A DNA stretch of 64,000 nt from assembly GCF_022809115.1 (NCBI RefSeq), contig NZ_JALGBH010000002.1, forward strand, positions 558,001-622,000, in the 5' to 3' direction. Positions 42,167 to 50,904 of the stretch are shown piece by piece. Under the pieces are notes generated by a model that saw only the letters and a list, made by a program, of their open reading frames with translations, did no database searches and was not told where the DNA came from. Made by a program: the position numbers and the translations under genes. The stretch comes from Pedobacter montanisoli (lineage in GTDB: Bacteria > Bacteroidota > Bacteroidia > Sphingobacteriales > Sphingobacteriaceae). Position 1 is the stretch's first letter. The number at the start of each line of letters is the position of its first letter.

Positions 42167-42793
42167 ATGGTGATTAACGTAATAAGTGTAAATGAAAATG
42201 AGGGACAAAAGCGGCAAAAGGATTTAGTTCATCATTTAGAAGGGAGTGGGTTAAAAATTAAATTTTATATAGGTAAGAGAACTGTAAATGGATATGACAG
42301 TGCATTTAAAAGTATAAAAATGCTTATTCAAGACAACCTTGATAAAGATCATCTACTTTTTGGGGAGGATGATTTAATACTAACGAAAACATTCAGTATG
42401 GAACGTTTGGAACATTATATAGAACTAGGATACAAAAAAGGATATGATATTATAGCTACGGGTTCTTGGGAAGGGTATGGCTATGAATTGAACGATCCGG
42501 ATTTATTGGATGTATTGAGATTTAGAGGAACTCAACTTTTAGTCATTTACAAAAATGCTTATAAACGTATTCTGGAGGCTGAAGAATGCAACTACTTTGA
42601 CGATTTTTTAAGTTTTGTACGTCCAAGATTAAAAGTAGGTTTAACCTATCCTTTTTTATCAAAACAAAGAACCGATATTCCTTCAATGTTGGTAGCAGGA
42701 GGAAGTAATTTTAATCATCTGTTTGATGTAGAAGAAAATAGAATAAAAGAATTAATTAAAAATCAGACAGAAAAATATTTAAGTAACAATTAA
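42167..42793 (+). CDS. Glycosyltransferase-like protein (GT25-like) embedded among fibre genes
   Basis: A 208-aa soluble protein. The start MVINVISVNENEGQKRQKDLVHHLE and the acidic motif LLFGEDDLILTKTF (E67-D68-D69) resemble the LPS-type GT25 family, whose EDD motif binds metal and nucleotide sugar; GWEGYGYELN-like and FDDFLSF segments fit the second half. It is encoded between two fibre genes, so it may glycosylate a fibre or the target surface. Family assignment is moderate because the protein is shorter than typical GT25 enzymes. Confidence 0.6.
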   Translation: MVINVISVNENEGQKRQKDLVHHLEGSGLKIKFYIGKRTVNGYDSAFKSIKMLIQDNLDKDHLLFGEDDLILTKTFSMERLEHYIELGYKKGYDIIATGSWEGYGYELNDPDLLDVLRFRGTQLLVIYKNAYKRILEAEECNYFDDFLSFVRPRLKVGLTYPFLSKQRTDIPSMLVAGGSNFNHLFDVEENRIKELIKNQTEKYLSNN

Positions 42794-42829
42794 AATCTTA
42801 TTTCATAATAAAGCTCTAAAACAATTCAT

Positions 42830-44632
42830 ATGGCACAAATACCACCAATTACAGATAGTTATATTGATGAGATCATCAAATCGCAGGGCGCTTATATTGA
42901 GGGGATTAACAAAACACAAGGCATTAAGTTGCGTGAGCTGATTAAGCGGTTAAATAATTATTTTGAGCAGGAAATTCCCAAAAACACATCGCAACTGATT
43001 AATGATTCTAATTATGTAACCAACCCATTAATTAGTGGTTTGCCAGAAGAGAATAACTCTAAAAGACCATTTATAATCAGATCTTTAGCTAATTACAATC
43101 CTGATGAGGTCTTTGGAACAGGTACGCAGCCGCTTCATGTTATGCTGATTGCAACAGAGTTGATTGCTGGTAAGGAAACAGTTACCCAGTTAAAAATTAG
43201 TGATGGTGTTACGGCTTTTAAAGACTTGAAGAATTTAGTAGGATCTTCTGCTGGTAATTTTGTAACTCTAGATACATTTCAGACAATATCCGAAGGCAAA
43301 ATATTTCAGGGTGATAATTGGGAAGTAGAAACATTGATTAATAAAAATGGAGCTACTTTTAATGGTACTGAGGATGGGTTGTATAATAGAATTTCGTCCT
43401 ATGGTATGGGTATAATTACGGAGCTTTCTGATACCTCTACTGCTGGGTATTATAATGACCAATTATGGATTCATCATAGTACTAATAATACCAATGTTGC
43501 TTTAAAAGCAGAAGGTTTAGAAATTAAGAAAGATAATGAAAGTATCTTCTGTAAGAGAGATAGTATAGTATTTACAGGTACTAATGAAAAGAAAACTACT
43601 GTAAAACCTGGTGTACTAACGGATGATATAGAAATAAGTTTTCCTTCTGAAAGTGGAAAATTGGCATTAAAAACGGATATTCCTACACCTGTTGATATAA
43701 GTGGAAAGGCAAATGATGCAGATGTATTACATAAAACAGGCAATTTGAATGAAAGTATTACGGGTAAAAAGACATTTCAGCAGGCTCCTGCTTTAGAAAG
43801 CCTTACAGGTAATCGTATGCTTTCACTCTCTGCTACTAAAGAAATTGAAAGTTTCTATGAAATAACTCAGCCGGTTATTAGTAATGCTACTATTATTACA
43901 CAATTAACCACTGCCGCAAACTGGAATGCTTCTGATGTATATACAGGAACAGCTATAACAGGCGCATACCAAATGCAATTTTATGCTGATGCTAATTACT
44001 GGTATTACTTCTATAACGATACAACGCCTATAAGAATAGCCAGAAGAGCTACTCAGCTCGCAGCCACTGATACAGAAGCACAAGCTGGTACAGTTACAAA
44101 CAAGTATCTTACACCTGCTAACTGGGGCTATCTAAAAGGTATTGTAAATAATATTACGGCTTTATGGCAGTTTACAGTAGGCATAGGAATTGGTATAGCG
44201 GGGGTAACGAGCTCTTTCTTAAAACTTGCCGCTAATACCACAGCTAAATCGCAGGTAAATCTAACACCATCTGCCACAGATGTTACTTCTCCTGTAAATG
44301 GAGATGTATGGAACAATGCCGGAGAATTGAAATTAATGGAGAACTCCATTGTAAACAGAATGGTTAAACTTTACAATAATGAACTTTTAAAATCTGATGG
44401 TAATTACATCCTAATGTCTAATCAATACGGTGATTTAAGTAATTCGGTTAAAGTAGCAGAGAGATGGGTTTATGATAGCGATGTAATTTCTGCAATTACA
44501 GGAGCAAGTTGGTCTTCAAATAGAGCCAATATCACCCCAGCAAATAATAAGGTTATGTATAAAGGTCAAAGATATGACGATGGTACTTATACTTATGAAG
44601 CAACAGAAGATAATTATTTAAGGAGATGGTAA
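42830..44632 (+). CDS. Tail-fibre-like protein B (600 aa) with shared N-terminal domain
   Basis: Residues 1-137 repeat the attachment domain of fibre A with close DNA similarity (e.g. the stretches around GIKLRELIKRL and VTQLKISDGVTAFKDLKNL). The middle contains classic phage tail-fibre phrases: GKLALKTDIPTPVDISGKANDADVLHKTGNLNESITGKKTF near 280-325, TDTEAQAGTVTNKYLTPANW near 415 and SPVNGDVWNNAGELKLMEN. The C-terminus (NKVMYKGQRYDDGTYTYEA) is the short beta cap frequent in Bacteroidota phage fibres. No intramolecular chaperone domain is visible. Its upstream 20 bp match those of fibre C. Confidence 0.8.
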   Translation: MAQIPPITDSYIDEIIKSQGAYIEGINKTQGIKLRELIKRLNNYFEQEIPKNTSQLINDSNYVTNPLISGLPEENNSKRPFIIRSLANYNPDEVFGTGTQPLHVMLIATELIAGKETVTQLKISDGVTAFKDLKNLVGSSAGNFVTLDTFQTISEGKIFQGDNWEVETLINKNGATFNGTEDGLYNRISSYGMGIITELSDTSTAGYYNDQLWIHHSTNNTNVALKAEGLEIKKDNESIFCKRDSIVFTGTNEKKTTVKPGVLTDDIEISFPSESGKLALKTDIPTPVDISGKANDADVLHKTGNLNESITGKKTFQQAPALESLTGNRMLSLSATKEIESFYEITQPVISNATIITQLTTAANWNASDVYTGTAITGAYQMQFYADANYWYYFYNDTTPIRIARRATQLAATDTEAQAGTVTNKYLTPANWGYLKGIVNNITALWQFTVGIGIGIAGVTSSFLKLAANTTAKSQVNLTPSATDVTSPVNGDVWNNAGELKLMENSIVNRMVKLYNNELLKSDGNYILMSNQYGDLSNSVKVAERWVYDSDVISAITGASWSSNRANITPANNKVMYKGQRYDDGTYTYEATEDNYLRRW

Positions 44633-44703
44633 CCAGACAAAAATAATTCAAACAAACCAGGCAAACTAAAAAATCTATAACTAAAAGCTTTAAAATAATT
44701 CAT

Positions 44704-47046
44704 ATGGCACAAATTCCACCAATTTTAGATGAGTATATTGACGAGGTCATCAAATCTTCAGGCGACTATGTGGCGACTAAAAACAAAACACAAGGAATAA
44801 AACTTCGTGAGCTGATTAAAAAGCTGCGGGATTATTTTGAACAGGAAATACCTAAAAAAACTTCTGATCTTATTAATGATTCTGATTTCGTAGTTCAGGA
44901 TTTTTTGAAAGAGCTGCCAGAAGAAGGAAATTCCAAAAGACCGTTTATCATTAGGCCGCTAGTTAATTTTGATCCTGAGCAGGTATTTGGTACTAACGGA
45001 CAACCCGTACATATGATGCTTATCGCTACAGAAGAGGTAAATGGAAAGATTGTACCAATACAGATGAAAATAGCGGATGGCGTAACTCCGTTTAAAGATT
45101 TAAAAAATTTAATCCACCAACCTGATCAAAGTGTTTCAAAAGAAGGAGATAACATGACGGGTAGCTTAATACTAACCCAATACGATCCTTTGCCAAATGC
45201 TTACGGTACTATAACTTTAGATATTAGGGATGCATTTAATCCGCAAATCCAAGTTACCAATGGAGATGGCTACTTTACTCGTGTAGCTTATCAGAGTATT
45301 GAATTTGGAGTAAGTTCTTGGGATGGTTTAGCAGATGATTATATTAGTGCCAAAATAATACCTGCTTATGGATCAAGAGATATTTATGCAGAACTTCCTG
45401 ATGAATCAGGAAAACTAGCATTAACATCTCAAATTCCAAATATATCGGGTAAACTAGATAAAATAACTACTTCAACTGCTAAAACTCAGTTATATGCAAA
45501 AAAAGCAGATGGATCTCAAGAGATGTTAGATGTAGATGCATTGGGTTTAACAGAAACAGATACTTCTATCCCTACATCGAAACTGGTAAAAATTAAATTA
45601 GACGAAGTACTCAATCAAAAAGGACAAGCATTAGGACTGGCTACATTAGATAATGCAGGAAAAGTGCCAGTTTCACAGCTACCTGATGCTATTTTAGGTG
45701 CTTTGCAATTTCAGTCGCAATGGAATGCTTCTACAAATACACCTGCAATCCCTGCTGTTTCTGCACAAAATAAAGGGCATTTCTATATTACACAAACAGC
45801 AGGCGTTTACAATAGCATTAGCTATAATGTGGGCGATTGGATTTTATCTAATGGGACGGCTTGGGAGAAAATCTCAAATTCAGATACTGTTATTTCTGTA
45901 TTTGGAAGGATAGGAAATGTGGTAGCTGTTGCCGGAGATTACACCTCAGATCAGATTCTTAATCAATCCAGCATCTCTGGAAATTATATAACTGATGCTT
46001 TGGAACAATTAAATAATAGTAAAGCAGCGGATGCTAATGTAGTGCATAAAACCGGAGATGAATATATTAATGGCAATAAGGTATTTGAATCATTTCAGGT
46101 TGAGGCTGTTAAAATTACCAATACAACATTTCAGCCAGGAGACGGCGATCCGGATGATACATATGATCAGAAATTGCAAAGAAAAAATGGGACTATTGCT
46201 TTACTAGCTGATATTCCTAATCTAAGTAGGTATGCTGATTTGTATGCTAATAATGTCTTTAGTGGAACTGCAGCCTTTAATGCAAATGTATATACTTATT
46301 ATCTCTATTCTAAAAATGGATATGGAATAACAGATACTGCTGGAGCAATGGCGTTTAGAATTGCAACAGAAGCAAGTAATGGAAGTACGTTATTCAGAAC
46401 GGTCAGATCAAATGGAGATTTTATTACTTCCTTTACTGTTAATAGAGATTCTGCCAATATTACTTTTACTTCTATTCCTAACGTTAATGGAGATTTATTA
46501 GCTGTCAAATCTGATATACCAGGCCCTATTGATATAAGTGGTAAAGCTAATTTAGCTGGAGACAATACATTTACAGGGGATAGCAATACATTCCCCAGCA
46601 TCACTACAAATATGTTGAGTGTGTTAGATGATATTTATGGCAGTTATATTGAAGGCCAGAACCTTAGTGTTTCAGGGGGTAATGTAGATATTGCCGATGC
46701 AAACGTGCTCAACTTTTCTAGGCCTATTAAAAAAGTTAACTATGCTACCAACAACTTTCATTATGATGTAGATGGTAAGATAGATCATACTATTTTAATT
46801 GATGGAAGTGGTAATGCTGGTACTATGACTCTTCCTGATGCGAGGAATATAAAAGGTAGAATTTTCATTCTCAAGGCTATCGGAACAGCAAGCGTATTAG
46901 TTTCTGTAGATGGAGTAGGTGGGCAATTTGAAGATAATGGAACAATTATAGTTGGGCCTACTACCAGTAGTGGGGTTTATAAGTGTGTCACAGTTCAAGC
47001 TGCTGGTGATGGAAGCAATATGTACTATATAATTGGACAATTTTAA
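44704..47046 (+). CDS. Tail-fibre-like protein C (780 aa) with shared N-terminal domain
   Basis: Shares residues 1-135 with fibres A and B, though more diverged (LDEYIDEVIKSSGDYVATKNKTQG; RPFIIRPLVNFDPEQVFG). It then has several fibre modules: DNMTGSLILTQYDPLPNA, LATLDNAGKVPVSQLPDAILG near 310, a DWILSNGTAWEKISNSDTVISVFGRIGNVVAVAGDYTSDQI segment near 380-425, and a further VDISGK-like turn (PIDISGKANLAGDNTF). The C-terminal 100 residues form a compact beta domain (NIKGRIFILKAIGTASVLVSVDG). It is the largest of the three and most phage-like. It is followed by an Ig/PKD-like protein gene. Confidence 0.8.
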   Translation: MAQIPPILDEYIDEVIKSSGDYVATKNKTQGIKLRELIKKLRDYFEQEIPKKTSDLINDSDFVVQDFLKELPEEGNSKRPFIIRPLVNFDPEQVFGTNGQPVHMMLIATEEVNGKIVPIQMKIADGVTPFKDLKNLIHQPDQSVSKEGDNMTGSLILTQYDPLPNAYGTITLDIRDAFNPQIQVTNGDGYFTRVAYQSIEFGVSSWDGLADDYISAKIIPAYGSRDIYAELPDESGKLALTSQIPNISGKLDKITTSTAKTQLYAKKADGSQEMLDVDALGLTETDTSIPTSKLVKIKLDEVLNQKGQALGLATLDNAGKVPVSQLPDAILGALQFQSQWNASTNTPAIPAVSAQNKGHFYITQTAGVYNSISYNVGDWILSNGTAWEKISNSDTVISVFGRIGNVVAVAGDYTSDQILNQSSISGNYITDALEQLNNSKAADANVVHKTGDEYINGNKVFESFQVEAVKITNTTFQPGDGDPDDTYDQKLQRKNGTIALLADIPNLSRYADLYANNVFSGTAAFNANVYTYYLYSKNGYGITDTAGAMAFRIATEASNGSTLFRTVRSNGDFITSFTVNRDSANITFTSIPNVNGDLLAVKSDIPGPIDISGKANLAGDNTFTGDSNTFPSITTNMLSVLDDIYGSYIEGQNLSVSGGNVDIADANVLNFSRPIKKVNYATNNFHYDVDGKIDHTILIDGSGNAGTMTLPDARNIKGRIFILKAIGTASVLVSVDGVGGQFEDNGTIIVGPTTSSGVYKCVTVQAAGDGSNMYYIIGQF

Positions 47047-47121
47047 TTACAGGATTAAAACTCATCAAAACAAAAAATGCATAATGTACATCACCATTCA
47101 TTTCACTAAATATATACGCCA

Positions 47122-48192
47122 ATGTCAACATGTTTTTTAGGACCTCCATTTAACATTAGCGGGAACAGATTTCTGCCTGAGGATACTTTTAGCTTTACCT
47201 TAGAATTTGATAATCCTTCAGATCAAAATGATATTCTCGCTTATGAATGGTATCTGGATAATGTTTTAATGATAGAGGAGGGATCAATTCAGGTTACTGC
47301 GAAAGCTTTGACTGGTAAACATTTTATAGGAGTAAGGGTTTTAAACAATCAGGGATGGTCTGGCCTTAAAGAATTTGATTTTTATACAAATGTAATGCCT
47401 GATTTATTAGTGGTTGAAGGCCCGGATACTGTGAATGAAGGAGATGTTGCCACGTATGAAGCTTATCTTCATTTTGGGAATCAGGAGATTGTAAAAGTTA
47501 CAGATAAAGCAGTTTTTAGCATCAATACAGGAGGGACATTTGATTCTAATTTATTAACGACGTATAATGATGTAACGAGTTTTGAAGATAAAAACGCAGT
47601 AGTTACAGCTTCAGTGTACAATGTATCCGGAACTAAAAACTTAACCATATTAAATACAACCAAAAAATATCCTGCTGTATTGGTAGTTGATATTTTTGAC
47701 GTAAGCACTTTAAATATAGGGGCTTTAATTGCTAATCCTGATGTCAATAATGGTCAGGTATTGGCTTATACAGGTAATAATTTTATACCCGCAAATGCTA
47801 CTCCAAATGACGCCCTTATACTGGCTTCTGATTATATAAATAATGGCAGTTCTTTAAAATGGCGATTTCAGTTCAACATTTTAAAAATCGTTAACCAATA
47901 TCCCAATATAAAAGATTTTGTTTTTGAAGTGAGAGCAAGATCAAATTCTGCCAGAATTTTATATGGAGCCTATGGATTAAAAACTTATGATACTAAAATG
48001 GTTATGTATGGCGCACCAGGTTCTTTTATTCCAACGGTAACAGGAGGTGGTAATGTTGGAGGCCCTGTAAATTACCAGACTTCGGTAAGTGCTGGTGCAA
48101 ACGGTAACTATAACAAAGATTATTTGCTTACTATTCTTAAGTTTAATTTCAATGTTCAGAATTCTATTCTAACTGTAACAAAGAATAGTTAG
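47122..48192 (+). CDS. Ig/PKD-like beta-sandwich protein (356 aa) closing the fibre operon
   Basis: No signal peptide. Residues 1-95 look like one PKD/Ig-type sandwich (FSFTLEFDNPSDQNDILAYEWYLDNVLMIEEG then HFIGVRVLNNQGWSGLKEFDF). Residues 95-190 form a second, Big/Ig-like (LLVVEGPDTVNEGDVATYEAYLHFGN). The C-terminal part is Gly/Asn-rich beta (TVTGGGNVGGPVNYQTSVSAG). Probably an accessory surface or fibre-tip protein. Last gene before a strong terminator, so the 2103-aa to 356-aa genes may form one operon of about 18.7 kb. Confidence 0.7.
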   Translation: MSTCFLGPPFNISGNRFLPEDTFSFTLEFDNPSDQNDILAYEWYLDNVLMIEEGSIQVTAKALTGKHFIGVRVLNNQGWSGLKEFDFYTNVMPDLLVVEGPDTVNEGDVATYEAYLHFGNQEIVKVTDKAVFSINTGGTFDSNLLTTYNDVTSFEDKNAVVTASVYNVSGTKNLTILNTTKKYPAVLVVDIFDVSTLNIGALIANPDVNNGQVLAYTGNNFIPANATPNDALILASDYINNGSSLKWRFQFNILKIVNQYPNIKDFVFEVRARSNSARILYGAYGLKTYDTKMVMYGAPGSFIPTVTGGGNVGGPVNYQTSVSAGANGNYNKDYLLTILKFNFNVQNSILTVTKNS

Positions 48193-48211
48193 AGAAAATC
48201 ATAGAAACATT

Positions 48212-48244
48212 AAAGCCTCTTTAACGTAAAGAGGCTTTGTTTTA
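48212..48244 (+). terminator. Rho-independent terminator closing the island operon
   Basis: AAAGCCTCTTTA-acg-TAAAGAGGCTTT hairpin followed by T-rich sequence. The following stretch to 48449 shows no gene. Confidence 0.85.
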
Positions 48245-48449
48245 AATCACTTCCAAAACTTTCTTGTAGCAGCCACACATAAAATAACGCCCAAGGTAAC
48301 TGTTAATACAGAATGTTTACTTTACAAGATCAATTTCAAAATTGAATGCGCCTTTGTATGGGTTTACCCTGGACAGACGAGCTAAAACTGAAATTAACAA
48401 TTGAGAAACTTGGCTAGGCTATGTAAGAGCAAACCTTACAAATCAAATC

Positions 48450-48481
48450 TTTGGGATAGCACTTATTTATAGATATTTTTG
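48450..48481 (+). promoter_or_regulatory. Bacteroidota-type promoter for the AAA+ gene
   Basis: TTTG at 48450-48453 and TATTTTTG at 48474-48481 with 20 bp between, 22 bp before the ATG at 48504. It makes the AAA+ gene an independent transcription unit. Confidence 0.6.
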
Positions 48482-48503
48482 CTGCATTTAAAGACCTAAA
48501 AGA

Positions 48504-49226
48504 ATGAATGTTTTTGACCTGATCATCAATGACAAAGAAACAGTAGCTTTAGAGGATGTTTTTCTGCACAAGGAAAATCAACTGAGTATTACGCAACTGA
48601 TCAAAGAATATAAATATGTAAATGAGCTTACGCATTATGGATTACCTGTAAATAATAAGATTTTATTGGAAGGGAACTCAGGCTGCGGTAAAACCATGAC
48701 CGCTAAGGCTATTGCCCATAAACTGGGTAAAAAAATATTGGTGCTCAATCTCAGTAACGTAATCTGCTCTCGCATTGGCGAAACATCGCAAAATATTAAA
48801 CAAGTATTTGATAAGGCTGCAAAAGAACAGTCGGTTTTATTTTTAGATGAATTTGATCAGATTGGTAAGGCCAGAGGAAGTGAAGATAAAGATGTAGGAG
48901 AGATGCGAAGATTGGTTAATACCATTATTCAGCTGATCGATTATTTTCCAGCTAATGCTTTACTGATCTGTGCTACCAATCATCCCGAAATTATTGATGT
49001 GGCTTTATTGAGGAGATTTCAATTGAGCATTCAGTTTGAAATGCCAAATGATACGGTTTTAGATAAATATTATGATAAGTTACTGACTCCTTTTCCTGAA
49101 AATGTACAGCAGATCCAACGTAAATATGCCATTTCTTTTGCCGAAGCCAAAGATTACATCTATACAGCAGTAAAATCTATATTGATTGAAGAATGGGAGC
49201 AAAAAGAAAATAGTATAGCCGTATGA
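48504..49226 (+). CDS. Stand-alone AAA+ ATPase
   Basis: A 240-aa single-domain ATPase. Walker A GNSGCGKT at 57-64, Walker B VLFLDEFD at 111-118, sensor-1 CATNHP, and an arginine-finger pair in VALLRRFQ. This is the classic AAA (FtsH/Vps4/spastin-like) module without protease, substrate-binding or membrane domain. The N-terminal 40 residues may dock a partner. ATPases of this family often accompany contractile and other macromolecular devices, but this one is much smaller than those of eCIS loci and has its own promoter, so its link to the island is uncertain. Confidence 0.9.
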   Translation: MNVFDLIINDKETVALEDVFLHKENQLSITQLIKEYKYVNELTHYGLPVNNKILLEGNSGCGKTMTAKAIAHKLGKKILVLNLSNVICSRIGETSQNIKQVFDKAAKEQSVLFLDEFDQIGKARGSEDKDVGEMRRLVNTIIQLIDYFPANALLICATNHPEIIDVALLRRFQLSIQFEMPNDTVLDKYYDKLLTPFPENVQQIQRKYAISFAEAKDYIYTAVKSILIEEWEQKENSIAV

Positions 49227-49255
49227 ATAGATAGTTATTATTGCAACGAATCTCT

Positions 49256-50077
49256 TTAGCCCATTGCCATCTTCATAATTACCCCAATCATTGCAGAAGT
49301 AGCAAAACTAACCAAGGTTCCCACTAAAATATATTCGGTTTTTAACTGGGTATTGGTTTCTTTTTCGCTAAATCTTAAAATTGATTTGGCTGTCATTAAA
49401 AAGCCTATGGCAGAATATTGTTGCATGAGTACAAAGGTTAGAATGAGCACTCTTTCACAGATGCCGATCCATTTACCTGCATTGGCTAATCCAACGTCCT
49501 GCTCTTCGTTGCTTTTGGTAATGATAGAAATTTCTTCCCTAAGCTCCTCATCTGATTTTTCTGCCTCCTGATTTTCCAGATGGGCTATCGCTACTTGCCT
49601 TTTTTCTCTGCTGATCTGATCTCGCCATTTCTGTGTTGCTTTTCCAATGATGATACCTAATGGAAAACTTACAAACGTATATCCGGCTGTTATGATCCAG
49701 AATCTGTTGTTTCTGGTAACGGTTTCTATAAATGGACATATTTCAGTCCACTTATTTTCTATAGATAGCCAAAGTATTACAATTACCAGTAAATGAGCCA
49801 TCTGGTCTGCTATAAAATAACTGAATTTGTTCTTGTCGGCCTTTGATTTGAGGTAATCTATCAATAAGTGCGAACTAAAAATAACTACAGGAATAACCCA
49901 GTTATTGTATAACCCAGATAAGATATAAGCTACAAGCGTGGTAATGAACACATGGAGATAAAGCTTTGAAGATTTACCTCTTTTTTCTTCACGGTCGGTT
50001 ACCCAACTTTTGGGTTGCAATATAAAATCGGTGAGCAGGTGTGCAACGAGTAATCTCAGTAGTAAATTTAGTTCCAT
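49256..50077 (-). CDS. DUF3307-family membrane protein
   Basis: A 273-aa integral membrane protein. The N-terminus LLLRLLVAHLLTDFILQPKSWVTDREEKRGKSSKLYLH is the hallmark of DUF3307, followed by several helices (FITTLVAYILSGLY, VIPVVIFSSHLLIDYLKS, HLLVIVILWLSI, WIITAGYTFVSFPLGIIIGKAT). A soluble stretch rich in Glu (190-205) precedes two final helices. It lies 4 bp after a SatD-family gene, an association that recurs in Bacteroidota as far as I recall. Function unknown. Confidence 0.85.
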   Translation of the reverse strand: MELNLLLRLLVAHLLTDFILQPKSWVTDREEKRGKSSKLYLHVFITTLVAYILSGLYNNWVIPVVIFSSHLLIDYLKSKADKNKFSYFIADQMAHLLVIVILWLSIENKWTEICPFIETVTRNNRFWIITAGYTFVSFPLGIIIGKATQKWRDQISREKRQVAIAHLENQEAEKSDEELREEISIITKSNEEQDVGLANAGKWIGICERVLILTFVLMQQYSAIGFLMTAKSILRFSEKETNTQLKTEYILVGTLVSFATSAMIGVIMKMAMG

Positions 50078-50081
50078 TATG

Positions 50082-50708
50082 TTATTGTACTAAGTTGGCA
50101 ATATATTTTATGGCAGGTTCAAATTCTTTCCATCCGGCAGATTTTAATCTGCTGTTAACCGAGGGCTGAGAGAGAGAAAGTGTTTCTGCAATCTCTTGTT
50201 GGGTTTTACCTTCAAGCAACAGGAAAATAACTTCTGCCTGTGCAATTGTCCAGTTACCTATGTATTTATTAATGAAGTTAAGGATAATCTCAATTCCGTT
50301 ATTCTTGGCAATATTGTTGGTGTGAATAGCTAAAAACTGGTCATCTTTTAGGGTATCGAAATGCCTACCAGAAAGATGAAACGCTTCACCATCAGAGTTG
50401 AGTACATTTTTACCCCGATAAGAAACTTCTCCGATACCTATTGAAATTCTTGTGCTTAGAGATACTTTATTTTTTTCGTCTGAGTGCTTTTTGAACCAGC
50501 AAATAAGTTGTATGCTTTTGGTTATAGCCTCTAACGCATCATTAAACAATACCTGATAGCTGTCACCTCTAAATATCTCTGCATTTTCCTTTTCTTTGAT
50601 CCAGGTTTTGAGCAATACTTCAGTTTCTCTGATCAGGTTTTTTCTTTTGGAGGGAGATAATTTGGTGAAATTAATGATATCTCCTGTCATTACAGCTTGT
50701 GTTTTCAT
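50082..50708 (-). CDS. SatD-family protein with C-terminal helix-turn-helix
   Basis: The ATG at 50708 gives 208 residues (MKTQAVMTGDIINFTKLSPSKR); an upstream TTG at 50723 would add five. Residues 1-150 match the SatD fold, which resembles a nucleotidyl-cyclase-like beta-alpha sandwich (TGDIINFTKL; RGDSYQVLFN; RISIGIGEVSYRG; SDGEAFHLSGRHFD). Residues 155-208 form a helix-turn-helix of the sigma-region-4 type (TIAQAEVIFLLLEGKTQQEIAETLSLSQPSVNSRLKSAG). The gene faces a paired inverted-repeat array 28 bp upstream of its start that is repeated before the DJ-1 gene, so I infer that it regulates itself and that operon. Confidence 0.85.
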   Translation of the reverse strand: MKTQAVMTGDIINFTKLSPSKRKNLIRETEVLLKTWIKEKENAEIFRGDSYQVLFNDALEAITKSIQLICWFKKHSDEKNKVSLSTRISIGIGEVSYRGKNVLNSDGEAFHLSGRHFDTLKDDQFLAIHTNNIAKNNGIEIILNFINKYIGNWTIAQAEVIFLLLEGKTQQEIAETLSLSQPSVNSRLKSAGWKEFEPAIKYIANLVQ

Positions 50709-50735
50709 CAACTTGTGCCTCAAATGTTATATAAA

Positions 50736-50784
50736 TATAGAGTGTTTGTTCTATAAATGCAAATTATAGAGTATTTATTCTATA
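50736..50784. promoter_or_regulatory. Paired operator array before satD
   Basis: Two copies of TATAGA-N8-TCTATA at 50736-50755 and 50765-50784, start to start 29 bp. The same pair with the same 29-bp spacing is found at 52139-52187. Likely binding sites of a dimeric regulator bound on nearly one face of the helix. Confidence 0.7.
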
Positions 50785-50904
50785 AGATGTTTTTTTACGT
50801 GAATTTTAAGACCGGAAGGATTGCGAGATTAGGTAATTTAATACGTGGTTTCGAACTAAATGATTAAATTGTAAAACGAAAATAATTTAATCAATGTATT
50901 GACA

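Noticed and set aside
22817..48192. Intact prophage
   Set aside because: Fibre-like genes are present, but I find no capsid, portal, terminase, tape measure, tube, lysis cassette or integrase on either strand.
22817..49226. Complete eCIS or type VI secretion locus
   Set aside because: No sheath, tube, spike, baseplate or TssJLM-type genes, and the AAA+ protein is a 240-aa single domain, not the larger ATPase typical of those loci.
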